Source: Diorhabda sublineata (taxonomy: Eukaryota; Arthropoda; Insecta; Coleoptera; Chrysomelidae). Taken from it: a stretch of DNA of 64,000 bases. The notes beneath the pieces are model-generated. The model was not told where the DNA came from. It ran no database searches and saw nothing but the letters and a program-made list of their open reading frames with translations. Shown piece after piece: positions 45,421-57,935 of this stretch (within the stretch, counting starts at the first letter, position 1; each line of letters opens with the position of its first letter). The DNA is taken from contig NC_079475.1 in assembly GCF_026230105.1 (NCBI RefSeq), positions 11,796,125 through 11,860,124 of the forward strand, given 5' to 3'. The translations under genes and the position numbers were made by a program.

Positions 45421-48329
45421 GCGTTTATTTGTTTTTAGACGCTTCCAGATAAACTATGATATGAATTTTTGATTCAAGTTTCCTATATAATATGCGAATT
45501 TCATTGAATTTATTTTCATAAAAATATTATTTGTATTTTTTTTCAAACATAGTGACAATGTGGTAACGATTCAATATCACACGGATCCTAATCTACAGCT
45601 TTCAATAGTGCAACTAACTTAATACACTTGAACTACTTTGTCTCTTCCCACGATACCGTTTTTGTTTGTTATATAATGGGAAATGATTCTTTTGGCGGGT
45701 TATTGCTACCCCATGTACCGGAATTTCGTACGCCCCATATGGAAGTTTACAATTCCAGGTGTCTACCTATCCCTCAAGTTAATGACTTGCAGTTCCCAGA
45801 TTTACTTTTGTATTAAATTTACATCATAGTTTCGCTCGGATTCAATGATTTAATTTTTCTCAGAAAAATTATCAGGAAAGATCTACAACTGTCACATAAT
45901 TACCGTAAGAAAATTGACAAGTAATGACAGTTTTTATTTTTGTCAATTAAATAATCATACTAGAGTTTAGTGTGTGTCAGTTGAAAATACGCATGAAGTT
46001 TGTTCTATAGATTCCAAGAACTTGAATGGTAAAAGATAGGGAAGAAATCGCAAATAAATTATACTTTACAAAAAAAATGACTTTGTTCTAAAATTCATTT
46101 CATGAATTTTCTATTCACTATACTTTAAAATAAAAAAAATTAATCATATTTCTCAAAAAAGTTTGTTTTTGTAATATGTAGGATGATATTCTTGAGTTGT
46201 ATTAGAAAAAAGTATTCACAGGCCAGTTATCAGCCGATTTACCGTGGAATTTCGAAAATCAAGGTCGATTTTATTGTAAATTAGAATGAATGTAGTATTT
46301 ATAACGTTCTTCATAATCTACCTTGTGCCGAAGGGTACTATTGCCCTACCCTTCTTGGAGATGAAAATTTATTTCATCAAAATAATCTGGTTGATCGATA
46401 GACTGACTAATTCTAAAGTTTGTACTTTTAAAGTTATTAACGATTAAAACTGTTCATTTTTCATTGAAAAACGCATACTTTTTACCATTTTTCATTTGAA
46501 AATTTTCCATTTTATCATCAAAATAGTACCTCTGTAAATAGATAATAACTGAGTTATCGCTTATTGTAGGATGCCTATATAACTTGAAATTGATGAAACT
46601 TTTGGAAAAAACTCAAGAGATCTTTTTCAAAGCATATAGAAAAACCTTAAAAATGAGCAGTATCAATAGTTTTTTGCATAAGAGTTCATTTACATCAAAA
46701 ATAAGTTACTTTTCTTTTTTTGATTTTGAAAAAATTTACCCTCGCTATTACCAACCTAATTGACATTAAACTTAATCTACTTTATTTATGAATTAATGAT
46801 ATGAATCCATGAGATTTGACCGGTTTTGAATACATATTTTAAAATAATTGATTAAATTGACCCAAAAACTATCAATGTTATAAGAAAATGTTAAATACTA
46901 ATTGTAGGATTTTTATTGCCCAAACTTTTGAGCTTTTTCAAATCTGTGTGGCATAAAAATTAAAGGAGATTCATTAGTTCGCATTTACGTACCAAATGTG
47001 GTTTATGCAACCCCTTTGAGCTGCACCCTTATCGAAACCGGTGGTTGAGAAAAGTTTTAATTGAGATGGCATTGAAGTACTTGAAATTCCCGACAAAATG
47101 CTTTTCTAAAAAAGTTAATGGTTTAAAAATTGAGTGAGTTATTGACAAAAAACTAAAATTTCGGAAGACGAATTTTGAAATGATGATATATTGTTTTTAT
47201 ATTATTTTCTAAATAAAAAATTGCTGATGCATGAACACGATTAATCATAAACTTATATCAGAATATAGATCTACGAATAATTCATTTAAACTGTATTTCA
47301 CTCAAATACATGCTAAAGGGGGTAGATAGAGCTTATATCCAAATTTTCAGGATAATCGACGTTGATTAACAAAATTCCACAGTTTTAACGTTTTTTATCG
47401 CAGGTAAAACTCAAGATAAACAAGAATTAACTGTTTTTTAGAAGAGTTTAAAATGTTTTCTAGAACATAAAAATTGATGTTGATGCATTTTGTTAAACAT
47501 GTGGTACAATTATTAAAATACGAGATGTAAAATAATTAACTTTGGGAAGCCTACGAAGCTTATTTCAGAAGCCCTGTTCGTAATATTACTGATTTGAAAT
47601 TATCAAGTTAGGCCTTATGAAACAATTCGTAAAAAACCGTTAAATGATTGATCTGAAGCTTTTACATTCTTAAAAAACTTTTTTCGTTTTCAGAAGGAAT
47701 GGAATTTTTGTTGGTCTACAAATAATAAAACTTTTTCCTTAATAAAAATTTTCTAAATTACCTACAAGTGCTCGATAAAAAAGTTTTGAAAAGTAATAAT
47801 AGTAATTATAAAAAAATGAAGGAGCTAGTTGATAACATTGATAGATTTTTGGATTATCGGCTGTAGAATATCTTCAGAAGTACAGAACATTTTCATCAAG
47901 ACATCATGGCCTTCGGACGCGTTTATCAAGGCTGTTATACAGCGAAAATATAATGGGTGACTACATTTGGAGTTTAGTGAGACAAAATTTTCAACAATAT
48001 GAAATAAAATGCGATAAGGTTCAATTTCATTTAATCTCGTTACTACTACTAAAAAATTATACCTACATAAATTAATTTTTTATTTTTCTAAATAAATATT
48101 TAATCAAATATTGATCAATCATTCTTACCAACATAGATATTGACCTGTGTTATACGTTTTCGGTCAAAATATTTAGTATAATTTGAATTTATAGTTCGGA
48201 TTCTACAATTTTCTGATCGATTGATAAAATTCATGTCTGAGTTATTATTGATGATGCCGTTAGTTGAATCAATGTTATATCTGTGTGTCTAAAGGCACTT
48301 AAGGATTGTAATTATAAGGCAAAAATATA
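45421..48329. other. No gene seen
   Basis: Nearly 3 kb of AT-rich DNA without frames above about 65 codons that I can recognise. A perfect 8-bp stem with 9-nt loop lies at 46330-46354 (GAAGGGTA...TACCCTTC). Confidence 0.45.
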
Positions 48330-48490
48330 TAAAGTTAATAAAGCCCGCTACGCAGATGACACATTCTTAATAGCTGATACCGGCAAACCACAATAAACAG
48401 AGTACATAAATACACGAAAAAAATTTAATATGCCCATAAACGTGAACAAAACAAATGATAATTTTACGTTTTTCAAAGTTTTAATGCCTT
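48330..48490 (+). mobile_element. LINE reverse transcriptase palm fragment (YADD)
   Basis: Plus strand: KVNKARYADDTFLIADTGKP, then after a stop INTRKKFNMPINVNKTN. RYADDT..IA is the catalytic box of reverse transcriptases and the following ....NLNINV.KTK is the next conserved block in RTE/R1-like LINEs. No start, RNase H or 3' end adjoining it. Only about 50 codons survive. Confidence 0.8.
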
Positions 48491-48832
48491 TACATAGTAT
48501 TGAATATGATGAACATAACATATAATGAAGACATGACACAAAAAGTGGAATGAAACAGACTTTAGGTACTATGAGCGTTGATATTATATAACAAACAAAA
48601 CTTCAGCCCTAACATTGATTCATACAATTTAGAAAGTAGCAATTATAAACTAGTATATGATGAGTGGTCCAGATAATGAGTGAATGAACTCTAAGGATGA
48701 TTACCGAAGATCCAAAATCACTCCAGATTAAAAAATAACAAAAACTAATTACCTAGATGACATTCTATAGTTTAGTTTATTAAAAATTCTATGCAGTAAT
48801 AAATCAATCAGTTGTCCAAATTTCATAAGAGT

Positions 48833-49540
48833 CGTGGAAAAAATTGGTCTTTGTTATGTGATACAATATTTTTATTTGAGAGACTTTGTTCTAACTAGTA
48901 TAACAGCTGAACTAGATTCTACTCTAGGTGAGACTGCTCCTGGAACAAATACTGCGTCGTGAAAATGTTTCCATCGAGTGTTTGGCAATGGTTCACAGAA
49001 ATAAAGCTGCACTCGCAACAAAGAAACAATCAAAACAATGGACTGAAAAGGGAGAACCGGATCCAAAGAAAGCAAGGACCGTTCCATCACCAGGCAAGAT
49101 CATAGCGTCGGTTTTTTGAGATGAGCGTGGGATAATTTCCATTGATCATCTTGAAAGAGGAAAAAACTATCAACGTCGAGTATTATTGCAATGTTTTAGT
49201 TAAGAAATCAAGCAAAAACAGCCGTACCTAGGTGCATTGTCATTAAGACAATGCAGCAGCTGACACATCCGTTAATGCTATAGCCAAAATTAATAAATTA
49301 TAGTTTGAATTGCTACTTCATGCACCCTATTCGCTAGATTTAGCCCCTCGGATTATTTTCTAAAGAGGTGATGTCACTAGTTAATGGCTGTATTGAGGAG
49401 CTTGATGATTTTTATTATAAAAAGTGTATAGAACTTATTAAACATCGCTGGGAAAAGTGTATATACCTAAAAGGAGATTATGTTGAAAAATTTTTGTGTT
49501 TTCTTTGTTTCTCCACGTACTTCTGGAACCATACTCGTAT
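48833..49540 (+). mobile_element. Mariner remnant
   Basis: Plus-strand order: ENVSIECLAMVHRNKAALAT, KKQSKQWTEKGEPDPKKART, VPSPGKIIASVF, then after a stop DERGIISIDHLERGKNYQRR, and at the end FELLLHAPYSLDLAP, INGCIEELDD-like text and LIKHRWEKCIYLKGDYVEKF. The QSKQW, GEP.PKKA, GK..ASVFWD, and W.KCI.L.GDYVEK blocks identify mariner. The N-terminal DNA-binding region and the blocks around the first and second Asp are deleted or frameshifted. Its leader CGTGGAAAAAATTGGTC matches the mariner at 62540-63448, so the two are of one subfamily. Confidence 0.85.
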
Positions 49541-49639
49541 TTCATAAGGACTCAGTAAAATTGGAACTTTCTCAAAAATGAAGGATTAAAGTAAATGAGA
49601 TCAACTCAACGAATGTAACATTCACAGTTAAGCTGAATA

Positions 49640-50345
49640 ATACTGAATACCACAAGTGCCAAATACTTAGGAATCCACCTAGACAAAAAACTTAACTGAC
49701 AACACACGCCAAGAAAACAGAAAATAACGTGGTTGATAGGGAGAAAATCCAAAGTCTCACTTGAAAAAACAAAGTCCTCATCTACAAATCAGTAGTCAAG
49801 TCAATTAATTTTGTACCACATAATCACAAAAACTACAGGAAAACACCAAATTAAAGCAAAACTAATTTGAACCATCACCTTTAGATAGATAGAGATAGAG
49901 CTAAATACTTACGAATCTACCTAGACGAAAAAGACGTCACAAATAAAAGAGAACAACTTGATATAAAAACGATAAATTGGTTGATTGGGGGAAAATCCAA
50001 AGTCTCACTTGAAAATAAAGTCCTTATCTACAAATCTGTCATCAAGTCTAAATGAACATATAAAATAGAGCTGTGGGGTTACGCTTTCAAATCTATATTA
50101 TTCAGAGTTCCTAATCTAAAATACTCCGTCAGCTAGTAGATGCTCCATGGTATGTAAAAAATCACACCATTCACGTGGACCTGGGAGTGCCAACTGTACA
50201 AGAAGTTATCCAAAAGAGGATAATCAAATACCACAAAACTATAGAAACACACCCAAATACACTACTAGACGAAACTCGAAGACTGAAAAAATTTTGGACA
50301 ATAGACCTTATATGAGGTACAAGAGGTTGCCTCACTGGATCTAAG
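49640..50345 (+). mobile_element. Jockey-type LINE ORF2 3' part with internal duplication
   Basis: Plus strand: AKYLGIHLDKKLN, WLIGRKSKVSLE (49655-49800), then a second partial copy AKYLRIYLDEKDVTNKREQL, WLIGGKSKVSLENKVLIYKS, TYKIELWGYAFKS (49895-50100), then LVDAPWYVKNHTIHVDLGVP, TVQEVIQKRIIKYHKTIETH and PNTLLDETRRLKKFW ending at a stop. These are the post-palm blocks of jockey ORF2 (YLGIHLD..LTW, NAPWYV.N..IH.DL..PTV...I). The YLGIHLD-GRKS segment occurs twice in tandem, diverged from each other. Frameshifts between blocks make it inactive. Confidence 0.88.
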
Positions 50346-51122
50346 GCTCACCAAGACATAGATATTAGATTACCTTACACTTGTAATTATCTGATTGTTG
50401 ATACAAACTAAAAAAAATCATATCGCGCACTAACATTTCCATGGTAGAATTTTTAGAGATTTTCGCTTTCCTGCTCACCGTGAGTTTTGTTTTTTTGTTA
50501 AGGCCTAGTTCTGTGATAGACGTGTAACTAGTTTTGTGACATGACAATCTTGTTCTTTTGGCTTTTTCCTTCAAACATTTTGAATATTCTTTCACGTTTT
50601 GTGGCACAGTAGTCACTACGGATTTAGTTATTCTAAATTTCGAGTTTTTGAAGAAATTCATTTGATATCGACCTCCCACTCCATGGTAGTCGATGTCTAA
50701 TTTTTTCACCTATTTATTGCACTGTGTTTTTATGAGATATGTATTTGGATTCCGGATTTTTTAAGTATTCCGTAAGTACCAAACAAGGTCTTCATCTATT
50801 TGAATTGCACATATGAAAATAAAACTGTTGCATTTGCAATGAGACGATTTGTAATCGTCAAATTATAATTTATAATGATACAGAGGTTCAAATGAACACG
50901 TGCAAATATGACACCACCAAGACAATATTTCCTATACGAGTAGTTATTTTGCTAGAGGATAATTTCATTCTCATGATAAATGGAGGAGGAAACAAACTTA
51001 TTCTATCGAAATAAGACATATCAGTTTAATTTTCTCATATATAGTGATAATAGCATAATCTCTACTTCATCTTAATAATCACTTTGTGAATGTAGTAAAA
51101 AATTTATCGAACTTTATAACTC
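50346..51122. other. No gene recognised; one 114-codon minus frame
   Basis: The minus strand is open at 50365-50709 (114 codons, very basic, with YHGVGGRYQMNFFKNSKF near the start and MEMLVRDMIFF near the end). It is one of the longer frames in the window, yet I recognise no domain. It could be an old transposon protein. Confidence 0.25.
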
Positions 51123-51129
51123 ATGATGT

Positions 51130-51876
51130 TTTTATATCTCCCTAAAGCTAATGCTAACTTACACAGTTTCTTCTCTATGCCCGTAGTTTTAGCAGAGACT
51201 CGCACTACAATTAATGATATTAAAAATAAATTTTATTCATTTGGAACTGTCGCACTTACATCAAAAATGTTTTGGAGGCTGCCCGATTGCACATTAAATC
51301 ACGTTATCATTTTTATCAATGTTTCATTTCAAAATGGCACTTTTCCCAATTACCTTAAGACTATAATTATACCTCTGCATACAGGAAGAGATGAAAATCA
51401 AGCATCGAATCGCGCAATTGCACTACTTCCCACGTTATCTAAGATGAGAATGCCCTTCCCTTCTGCACGTTTCTCCAATTTTAGAAACATCGTTGCAAGA
51501 CTACTTATGAACGCAAAGCTCGACTATCTACTTCACGCTCAAAATTAGTAAAGCGCTCAATATTTTACATTGCAAAAAAAATGCACAATCATTTGCCAAT
51601 TGAAATCAAATTTATAACATATTTTTTCGCATTTCGCGATAATTTGAAGGCATAATTATTGGAAAGTGTCTTCTACACTCTACTGCATACTGGTTTAATT
51701 TTTCTATGGACTACCTACTACTATTACCTATAATTTTGTTACTCATTGTGGTTTCGTCTGTATATTGAAATTTTATTTTATTTGTATCTTCATTTAGTTT
51801 GTTTTCTAGTTTTTATAAGCTTTTATCTACAAATTGTAACAATTTTTAGACAATAAAGAATTTCTCTCTCTTAATA
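51130..51876 (+). mobile_element. LINE (CR1/I-like) reverse transcriptase fingers plus 3' end
   Basis: A 141-codon plus frame: LPDCTLNHVIIFINVSFQNG, TFPNYLKTIIIPLHTGRDEN, QASNRAIALLPTLSK. These are the fingers motifs of a non-LTR reverse transcriptase (LP......I.N.SF..G.FP..LK...IIP.HK.G......YRPIALLPTLSK). The text then jumps to IAKKMHNHLPIEIKFI and FRDNLKA (C-terminal ...LYN.LP..IK......F...LK..L). The palm with YADD is deleted. About 51850-51876 has AATAAAG followed by a CTCTCT tail, consistent with the polyadenylation signal and 3' end of the element. Confidence 0.82.
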
Positions 51877-54269
51877 GAGGAGGTTATAATCATGTATGTA
51901 ACAATAGTTTTCGGAAAAAATTTCTTGAGCCATGTTAACAATCCAATTCTTAAACACTTTTTTCTAAACATATAGTTAACAAAAAACAAAATTTAAATTA
52001 TCTTGAAGGACCATTTTCTTCAATTACTGAATACGTTGCATCATATGGTGTCAATTTCCCGAATTTTTTGACGTCGAAGCTGTTGTTCGATTTCGGCTTC
52101 TTAACACTTTTTTACTCAATATCGCTGAAAACTACTCAAAAGGGAGGGCCTGAGTGGTATTTGTGGGACTATCATCCCCTTTCGGTACAAATGGTACGTT
52201 GTGTGCTCTAACCAATTTTTTATTATTCTGGCGTACTGACAATGAGTAGCTATAAAATTAACTAATTTCGAACTGTATCTCCTTGTACAACCAACGCCTC
52301 GTCCCTCACATGCCCTACATAAATACATGAAATGCCTGCTTCGAATATACTACAACAAAATCAAAACTTTGTTATCTGTGTTAAGTTCATCATTACCTTC
52401 AATTTCTAAATGTGATTAGGTTATATATTCTGTGTGAAATGACTTCTTCCTTATCTACTAGTATATTTTAAATATTTTCGTTATCCGATGTTCAACTCCC
52501 TTTTTCTTTAGTCCCGATCACTGATGATCATATTTTTGATTGGGAATTAGTCAAAGCTTTGTGTTACCTAGTTTTTGGAAGGTTTACATATGGGATTCCT
52601 TGTTCACATTCATTTATCGTTTCATAAACGGTCGACAGTCCAATTTTTTGCTCTCGAAATATTCGTTTTTGACAACCATCCAACTAAACTTTATAGACTT
52701 TTTCGGATTTCTAGTTTCTACACCATAACTAAGTTCAAATTCTGAACATTCTGAAACATTCTGAAATCTGTTTTTTCTATAGCATCTAAATTTAAGTTAT
52801 TCAGCATTGAAATGAAGGCAACGAATTTTTGGTGAAAATTTCCAAAAATTGGAGAGATATAATGGTAAATTTTGGTTTTATATAAGTGCTCATTCAGATA
52901 TTTGTCTAAATGAGAAGGTTTCGCTTAATTCTAATGACGTCAGTTCATGTAGTAGATTCAGAGAAGAAAAATTCTCATTACCTCATGATACCTTCATAAA
53001 GGTTGAGATCCAAGGTACACAAAAATCTATACAAACACATCCTTATTTAACGAAGACACCCTTCAAAATCTAATATGTACCATCAATTCTGAATAAAGAA
53101 CGTTTTCAGTGGAAATATCCGTTGATCAGATCCCCATAGAAGTTTCAGGCTTCCCTAGTAGTTCCCTATTCGTTTCATTGTGTTCGTCCCACGTTCTTCC
53201 CACGCTGTCTACTTCCCCGGATAACTCGACCCCTAACATGTTTCGTAATCTTACAGGTGACAGTTAGGGGAAAGAAATTCTCCCAGTCGTTTATATTGAA
53301 GTACAAGGGGAACTAGAAGCAGATGTGCTGCAAATCAAGGTAGAATCTTAAGGGTGGAATTTTATGTTTATGTTTGGGGATATATATATTTAAATAATAA
53401 TAGTAAATGATGAAGAATTAACTCAACAATCTCTCAATTACAAATATTTATGAAATATTTAGAAGACAATCCCCAATAAGGTAGTTCTTCGAATATATAG
53501 TACGTCGTGTCATACAAGCTAGGAATTATTAGAGTTTTCCTCATCGGCATATTTCCTAAAAAAACTGAAAGATTTATTGACGAACTATCTTTAGTTATTC
53601 GATATATTTCTTTCAACATGACAGCCGCCTCGATCATTCTAAAGGATTGATGATTGACTGAATTGTTGACCTACTAGATTCCCAGTGTATACAATTACGT
53701 CTAATTAATTGTGTACTATGCTTTGTTATTGACAGAAACTAATCTATAGTTTATGTATTATGTTATAAATTGCAAGACATTTTCCCTGGAACTCTCATGA
53801 AACTAGACATGACAAGGAGACCCGATGGTGTGAACAAACAGCAAACTAAGCGATTGCTTATTAATGAGTTCGCTATTGTCATTAGTGAAAGATGGATGTG
53901 ATTGAAAAGCTGCTAAATTGAGCAGAATAACTAATGATGAGTCGTCTGAAATGGTCGATTTTAAAAGGACACCAATGCTGCATTGGTGTTCTTTGTGCAA
54001 TCAGGCACAGGCTGGCACAGCTTATATTCTCAACAATATTACAATGAAGTCATTAAGGTTTTTTTGTCTAAATACTTCTACCGTATTCCAAGACTCTGAA
54101 GATGATGTATCACTATCTACATACATTAAAGACAATAACGAATGATGATATATAAGTGATGATAAATAAGTGTTATTATGTTTTGTTTTAAATTATTGAG
54201 TATGACATCCTTGTTCTCTAATAATATATCTCATACGATTAAGCCTAAATCTAATTAAATCAACTATCA
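51877..54269. other. No gene firmly recognised; possible piggyBac-like tail at 53.8-54.0 kb
   Basis: Mostly AT-rich. At 53800-53930 the plus strand reads MTRRPDGVNKQQTKRLLINE and FAIVISERWM; at 53930-54145 another frame reads LHWCSLCNQAQAGTAY. A basic segment before a Cys-rich end recalls the C-terminus of piggyBac transposases, but the match is loose. Minus frames at 52116-52328 and 53434-53637 are unrecognised. Confidence 0.25.
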
Positions 54270-54915
54270 TTTCTTGTATGATATTAAGAACTCTTCTTCT
54301 ACTGCAGCACTTAGGTCTGGGATTGAGTTTGAGATGGGAAGTCTAGCTTGATAGCTCATATTGCGAAAACTGACTTCCACAATGTAATCTTGCACGATTC
54401 TGGGGGAGTGCGGAATCGCATTGTCATACATAAAGGTGTTGTAGTCGACGTAGGTACTATATGAATTGCTAAAATCTCATTGATATATCTATCAGCCGTT
54501 AAACCTCTTCTTCTGTAAACACTACGAATGAACAGAGGCTCGGTTCGTGCTTCTATAGAAATTACACCTCAGATCAGATGCAGTATTCCGCTCTTCAAAG
54601 CAGTAATCTGCGAATCGATCTTTTGGTCTATCATGAAGGCGTATTCTGGTCTCATCTGAGAACAGGATACATTCCCATTGTTCCAACGTCCAGTTCAGAT
54701 GATTTTGTGCTTGCCGATGAGAAAGTTTAAGGTGACGAACGGTTGTGTATCGCATTCTACGTATTCCAGGTCGCTTATGAAAGGATCCAGTAGACTCTTC
54801 GGACCGCTGCGCATGTCATATCCAATTAAGTAGCAACAGCTCTATGACCAAGTTCATTTTCGATTTAAGCAATAATTTGGGCAGCTTGTTGTGGTGTAGT
54901 ATACATTAGACTAAT
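54270..54915 (-). mobile_element. Tc1-like transposase remnant
   Basis: Minus strand: RYTTVRHLKLSHRQAQNHLN (end of the DNA-binding domain), WTLEQWECILFSDETRIRLH (first catalytic Asp in FSDETR), then in a shifted frame RTEPLFIRSVYRRRGLTADR and YINEILAIHIVP, then FMYDNAIPHSPRIVQDYIVE (second Asp in YDN). The final DW..RSPDLNPIEH block has decayed. The order is that of Tc1 family DD34E transposases. Terminal repeats were not identified. Confidence 0.87.
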
Positions 54916-55151
54916 ACACTTGAACACAATTGAGATTATGAAAAACGGAAAATATGCAAATTTCTGTTGCAAACTCTTTTTGATCTATTGAATAATTTGG
55001 AAAAATAATAGTTAAAACTAAAAGTTTAGAGCGCGCCGATTTCTATGCAAGCAAGTTTACTTAAAAGACATGTGCCCCTATTAAATCATAAGAGATTTAT
55101 ACTGATTTTTATCAAATTTTGTTATAATTCATGTGTATTTGATCAGTGCTA

Positions 55152-55775
55152 CGAGGTCTGGCTATTATATAACGAGACTAATTGCGAAGAAGGGCTTTAT
55201 TATATAAATTATTCTACATTCCAATGCTCCCCTTCAATATAATCTCCTTCCCTCACCACACTTTTTTCGATACGTTTTTTCCATTAATCGAAGCAATGCT
55301 GGAAGTCTTCTTTGGTGAGCGTCTTTAGGAGATCAGATGTTTTTTGCTTTACCGCTTCCATCGACTCAAATCGGGGCCGTTTCAAAGCATATCTTTTTCT
55401 AACCTTCTAACCTTTTTCGGCATCATCTCCGTAATTCATTTGTAATTCCTCGTCTAAAATATTTCTAACCGTTTATTAATCGCCGTTTACAGCCTCGGCA
55501 ATAATCCGGATGCTCATTGGATGATCTGCACGCACAATTTGGTCGATTTTGGTCACTGTTTCTGGAGTTGAAACAATCACAGGGCGACCTGGGTGCTGAT
55601 CATCTTCAGTGCCTTCACTAAAGCGCTTACACCACTCAAAACACGCGCACGAGATAGAAAATTGTCCCCATACGCTTTTTATAACAATTTATAGCACTGA
55701 GTCGGAGTTTTTTCCAATAAAAAGAGAAATTCCTACCATTCCCATGGTAGTAAAATTTTGAAAATTCGTCACAAT
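55152..55775 (-). mobile_element. Deleted mariner, same family as 23927-24449
   Basis: The low-coordinate end starts after TA (55150-55151) with CGAGGTCTGGCTATTATATA, matching 23927 and the end at 61722. On the minus strand it encodes LEKTPTQCYKLL, YGDNFLSRACFEWCKRFSEG, TEDDQHPGRPVIVSTPETVT, KIDQIVRADHPMSIRIIAEA (DNA-binding domain), LDEELQMN, and directly FESMEAVKQKTSDLLKTLTK and EDFQHCFDXWKKR-type C-terminus. The catalytic core is missing at nearly the same join as in the 24-kb copy. The other terminal repeat was not found. Confidence 0.88.
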
Positions 55776-57483
55776 CTACTTTAAAAATTGACTGAGCTGA
55801 TTTGGAATGATATATTCATTAAATTAGACTTAAAATCAAGCCTCAAAAGTTCGTATTATTGCGAAAAATTTCATTCCAAGTAATTTTTTGATTTTGGAAA
55901 AAATTTTAGGTGTTTTAGCATGTCTAAATTCAAATCAAATTTGTATCACGAGATTGCGAGTTCACTGAATAATAAACAGCGACAAAAAACTACAATTATG
56001 AAAATTAATATTAAAACCAAACGAAGCTCTAGTTATCGAAGCTCATTTATGTACAGTTTGATGATCAAAACTTGAATTAATTTGAATAGACCATCATACG
56101 ATAGGGTGATTTTTACATTAAACCGTTTTAAAAAACATTTCCTGGTACATGAAACAGAAATGAATATTTTGAAATGTGACATATGTCCGCTAAGTAAATG
56201 AGATTGATACTATTTATACAAATATGTCAAAGGCACGTGTGTGTATGCGATCGCAATCATTATGCGAATTTTCGATTGCGAAAACAGTATTTAAGGTAGA
56301 AGCAATTTACATTCGTGACGGAATTAAGGACATGAAATTGCCAAGATATTATAATACATAACAAACAATGTCGGGAAGTTCGTCATGATTAACAAAATGT
56401 TACAATTATAAAGCGATAGGAATTAATTGTTTTTGTCATGTTTATATCAACTACTTTTCTTGTAAACATCTTTATTTTCGATCTACATTCACACACAAAA
56501 TCTACGGCACTGTTCCTCTCGAACGTATCTAAGTGGGAGATGGATCATAAATCTCCACCCTTCTTTGCTATTCCAACACGTCCAAAACCTCCTAGATTTC
56601 ATCAATACATTGATAGGTACAGGTATGTCTGTTGTACTTTGTCAGCATGTACACATGTACATTTTATGTGATCGTAGGTGTCGCGGATATATTGGTTACA
56701 AGCTACAAACAACTGGACTCTCTCTTCAAATATAATGCGAATATATATAAACTAATTGTGGGTGAAAATTATCTATTTTCCCGTCTGTTGGGCTATTTTA
56801 GTGTCACATTAGACCATGTTGGAGAATATCTTGTCTCTAGGTCTTATCGTAACGGAAATGCACATCAAACGAGGTACTATTAGTCATTCGAGAAATTGTT
56901 TATTTCGAAGTTAAGCATCGGACATAGATAGTGTCGTAGAACACGCTAATAAATCTTAAAAATATTGATATACAGTGTGAAAATAATGGAGAATTATGAT
57001 ATGGGGGAGCGGGGAGCACATTGTTACAATTTTTAGACCATCGGTTCCCAAACTTTTTTGTTTCATAGATCATTCTCAAAATATTACTGGATCCGGTGGA
57101 TCCCTTGCAGCTACATTACTGCCAATTTCCAAAAGTGAAGATTTGATCTATTTGTGGAAACTTTGTGGCCGAGTTTCAACGACGAATTAAACGTTTTCAA
57201 AAAAAAAAATGTTAGAATTGTTTGCTTGATCAACTAAACAAATTTTCGAATAAATTTTAATTGATTGTGCTGTGGTTATCGAAAAAGCTAAGCTGGCCAA
57301 TAAAAAAAGTGACTCTATCCACCCTTTTTTTTCAATTTAAATTAGAAAATTTCTCATTTGAAGTGGTAGATAGAAATAAAGTAGATTTTCCTGTGATATA
57401 GGTATTTATTAAAAAATATAATTTTACTACACTATTAATTATTATTGTTATATCGTGAAATAATTGAAATCAAATACTTATAA
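55776..57483. other. No gene seen
   Basis: AT-rich. Plus frames at 56438-56671 and 56632-56883 show no recognisable domain. Confidence 0.4.
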
Positions 57484-57935
57484 ACTAATTTAACTTCTAC
57501 AATCGTAATTACAAAAAATTGACAGCAAATTATCAATGTTTGGCTTAAATTTTGTAAGGAATAATCGAAAATCTCCTCGATCCGTGATATTCAATCTGCT
57601 CGTTTGTTTTGTCAATAAGTTTGTAACTTCACTTTTTTCGGTAGGATATTCTCCGAATATTCCTACTTGTAGCCAAAATTTTTGCCATTCTCCTTTTAAT
57701 GGCACTTTCAGCTCCTCATTAGTTCTAATCTCGAGTAGCTTCTCTTGTAATATCACTTCCAATTCATCAAATGGTTTAATGTTCCATGGTGTAATTTCCA
57801 TCGACGGAATATATTCAGATCTGATCATAAAATCATCATGCATGACAATCAAATGTTGAAAGTATGTCTGAATATCTTCATCAATGCATTCTCTACGTGC
57901 AACGTTTGAAAACTGTAATTGTAAGTGTAATTGTA
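57484..57935 (-). mobile_element. hAT transposase C-terminal remnant (ZBED5/SCAND3-like)
   Basis: A 120-codon minus frame extended upstream: ECIDEDIQTYFQHLIVMHDD, EYIPSMEITPWNIKPFDELE, LQEKLLEIRTNEELKVPLKG, EWQKFWLQVGIFGEYPTEKS, then EVTNLLTKQTSRLNITDRGD, FRLFLTKFKPNIDNLLS. This follows the hAT-like proteins in which IP.W.INPF, LQEEL..L..NEELK, FW......YP and then the dimerisation region ...V..LLTK.RNRL.I..RGDLRL.LT...P.I..L occur in order. The stretch of about 20 residues with the FPSSYLVERGFS motif is deleted between TEK and SEVTNL. No zinc finger or ends were found. Confidence 0.85.

Noticed and set aside
55045..55242. 65-codon plus frame ending in YEVWLLYNETN
   Set aside because: The recognisable part is a translated mariner end, and the element's protein is on the other strand.
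57536..57859. 107-codon plus-strand frame
   Set aside because: Antisense shadow of the hAT-like frame on the minus strand.
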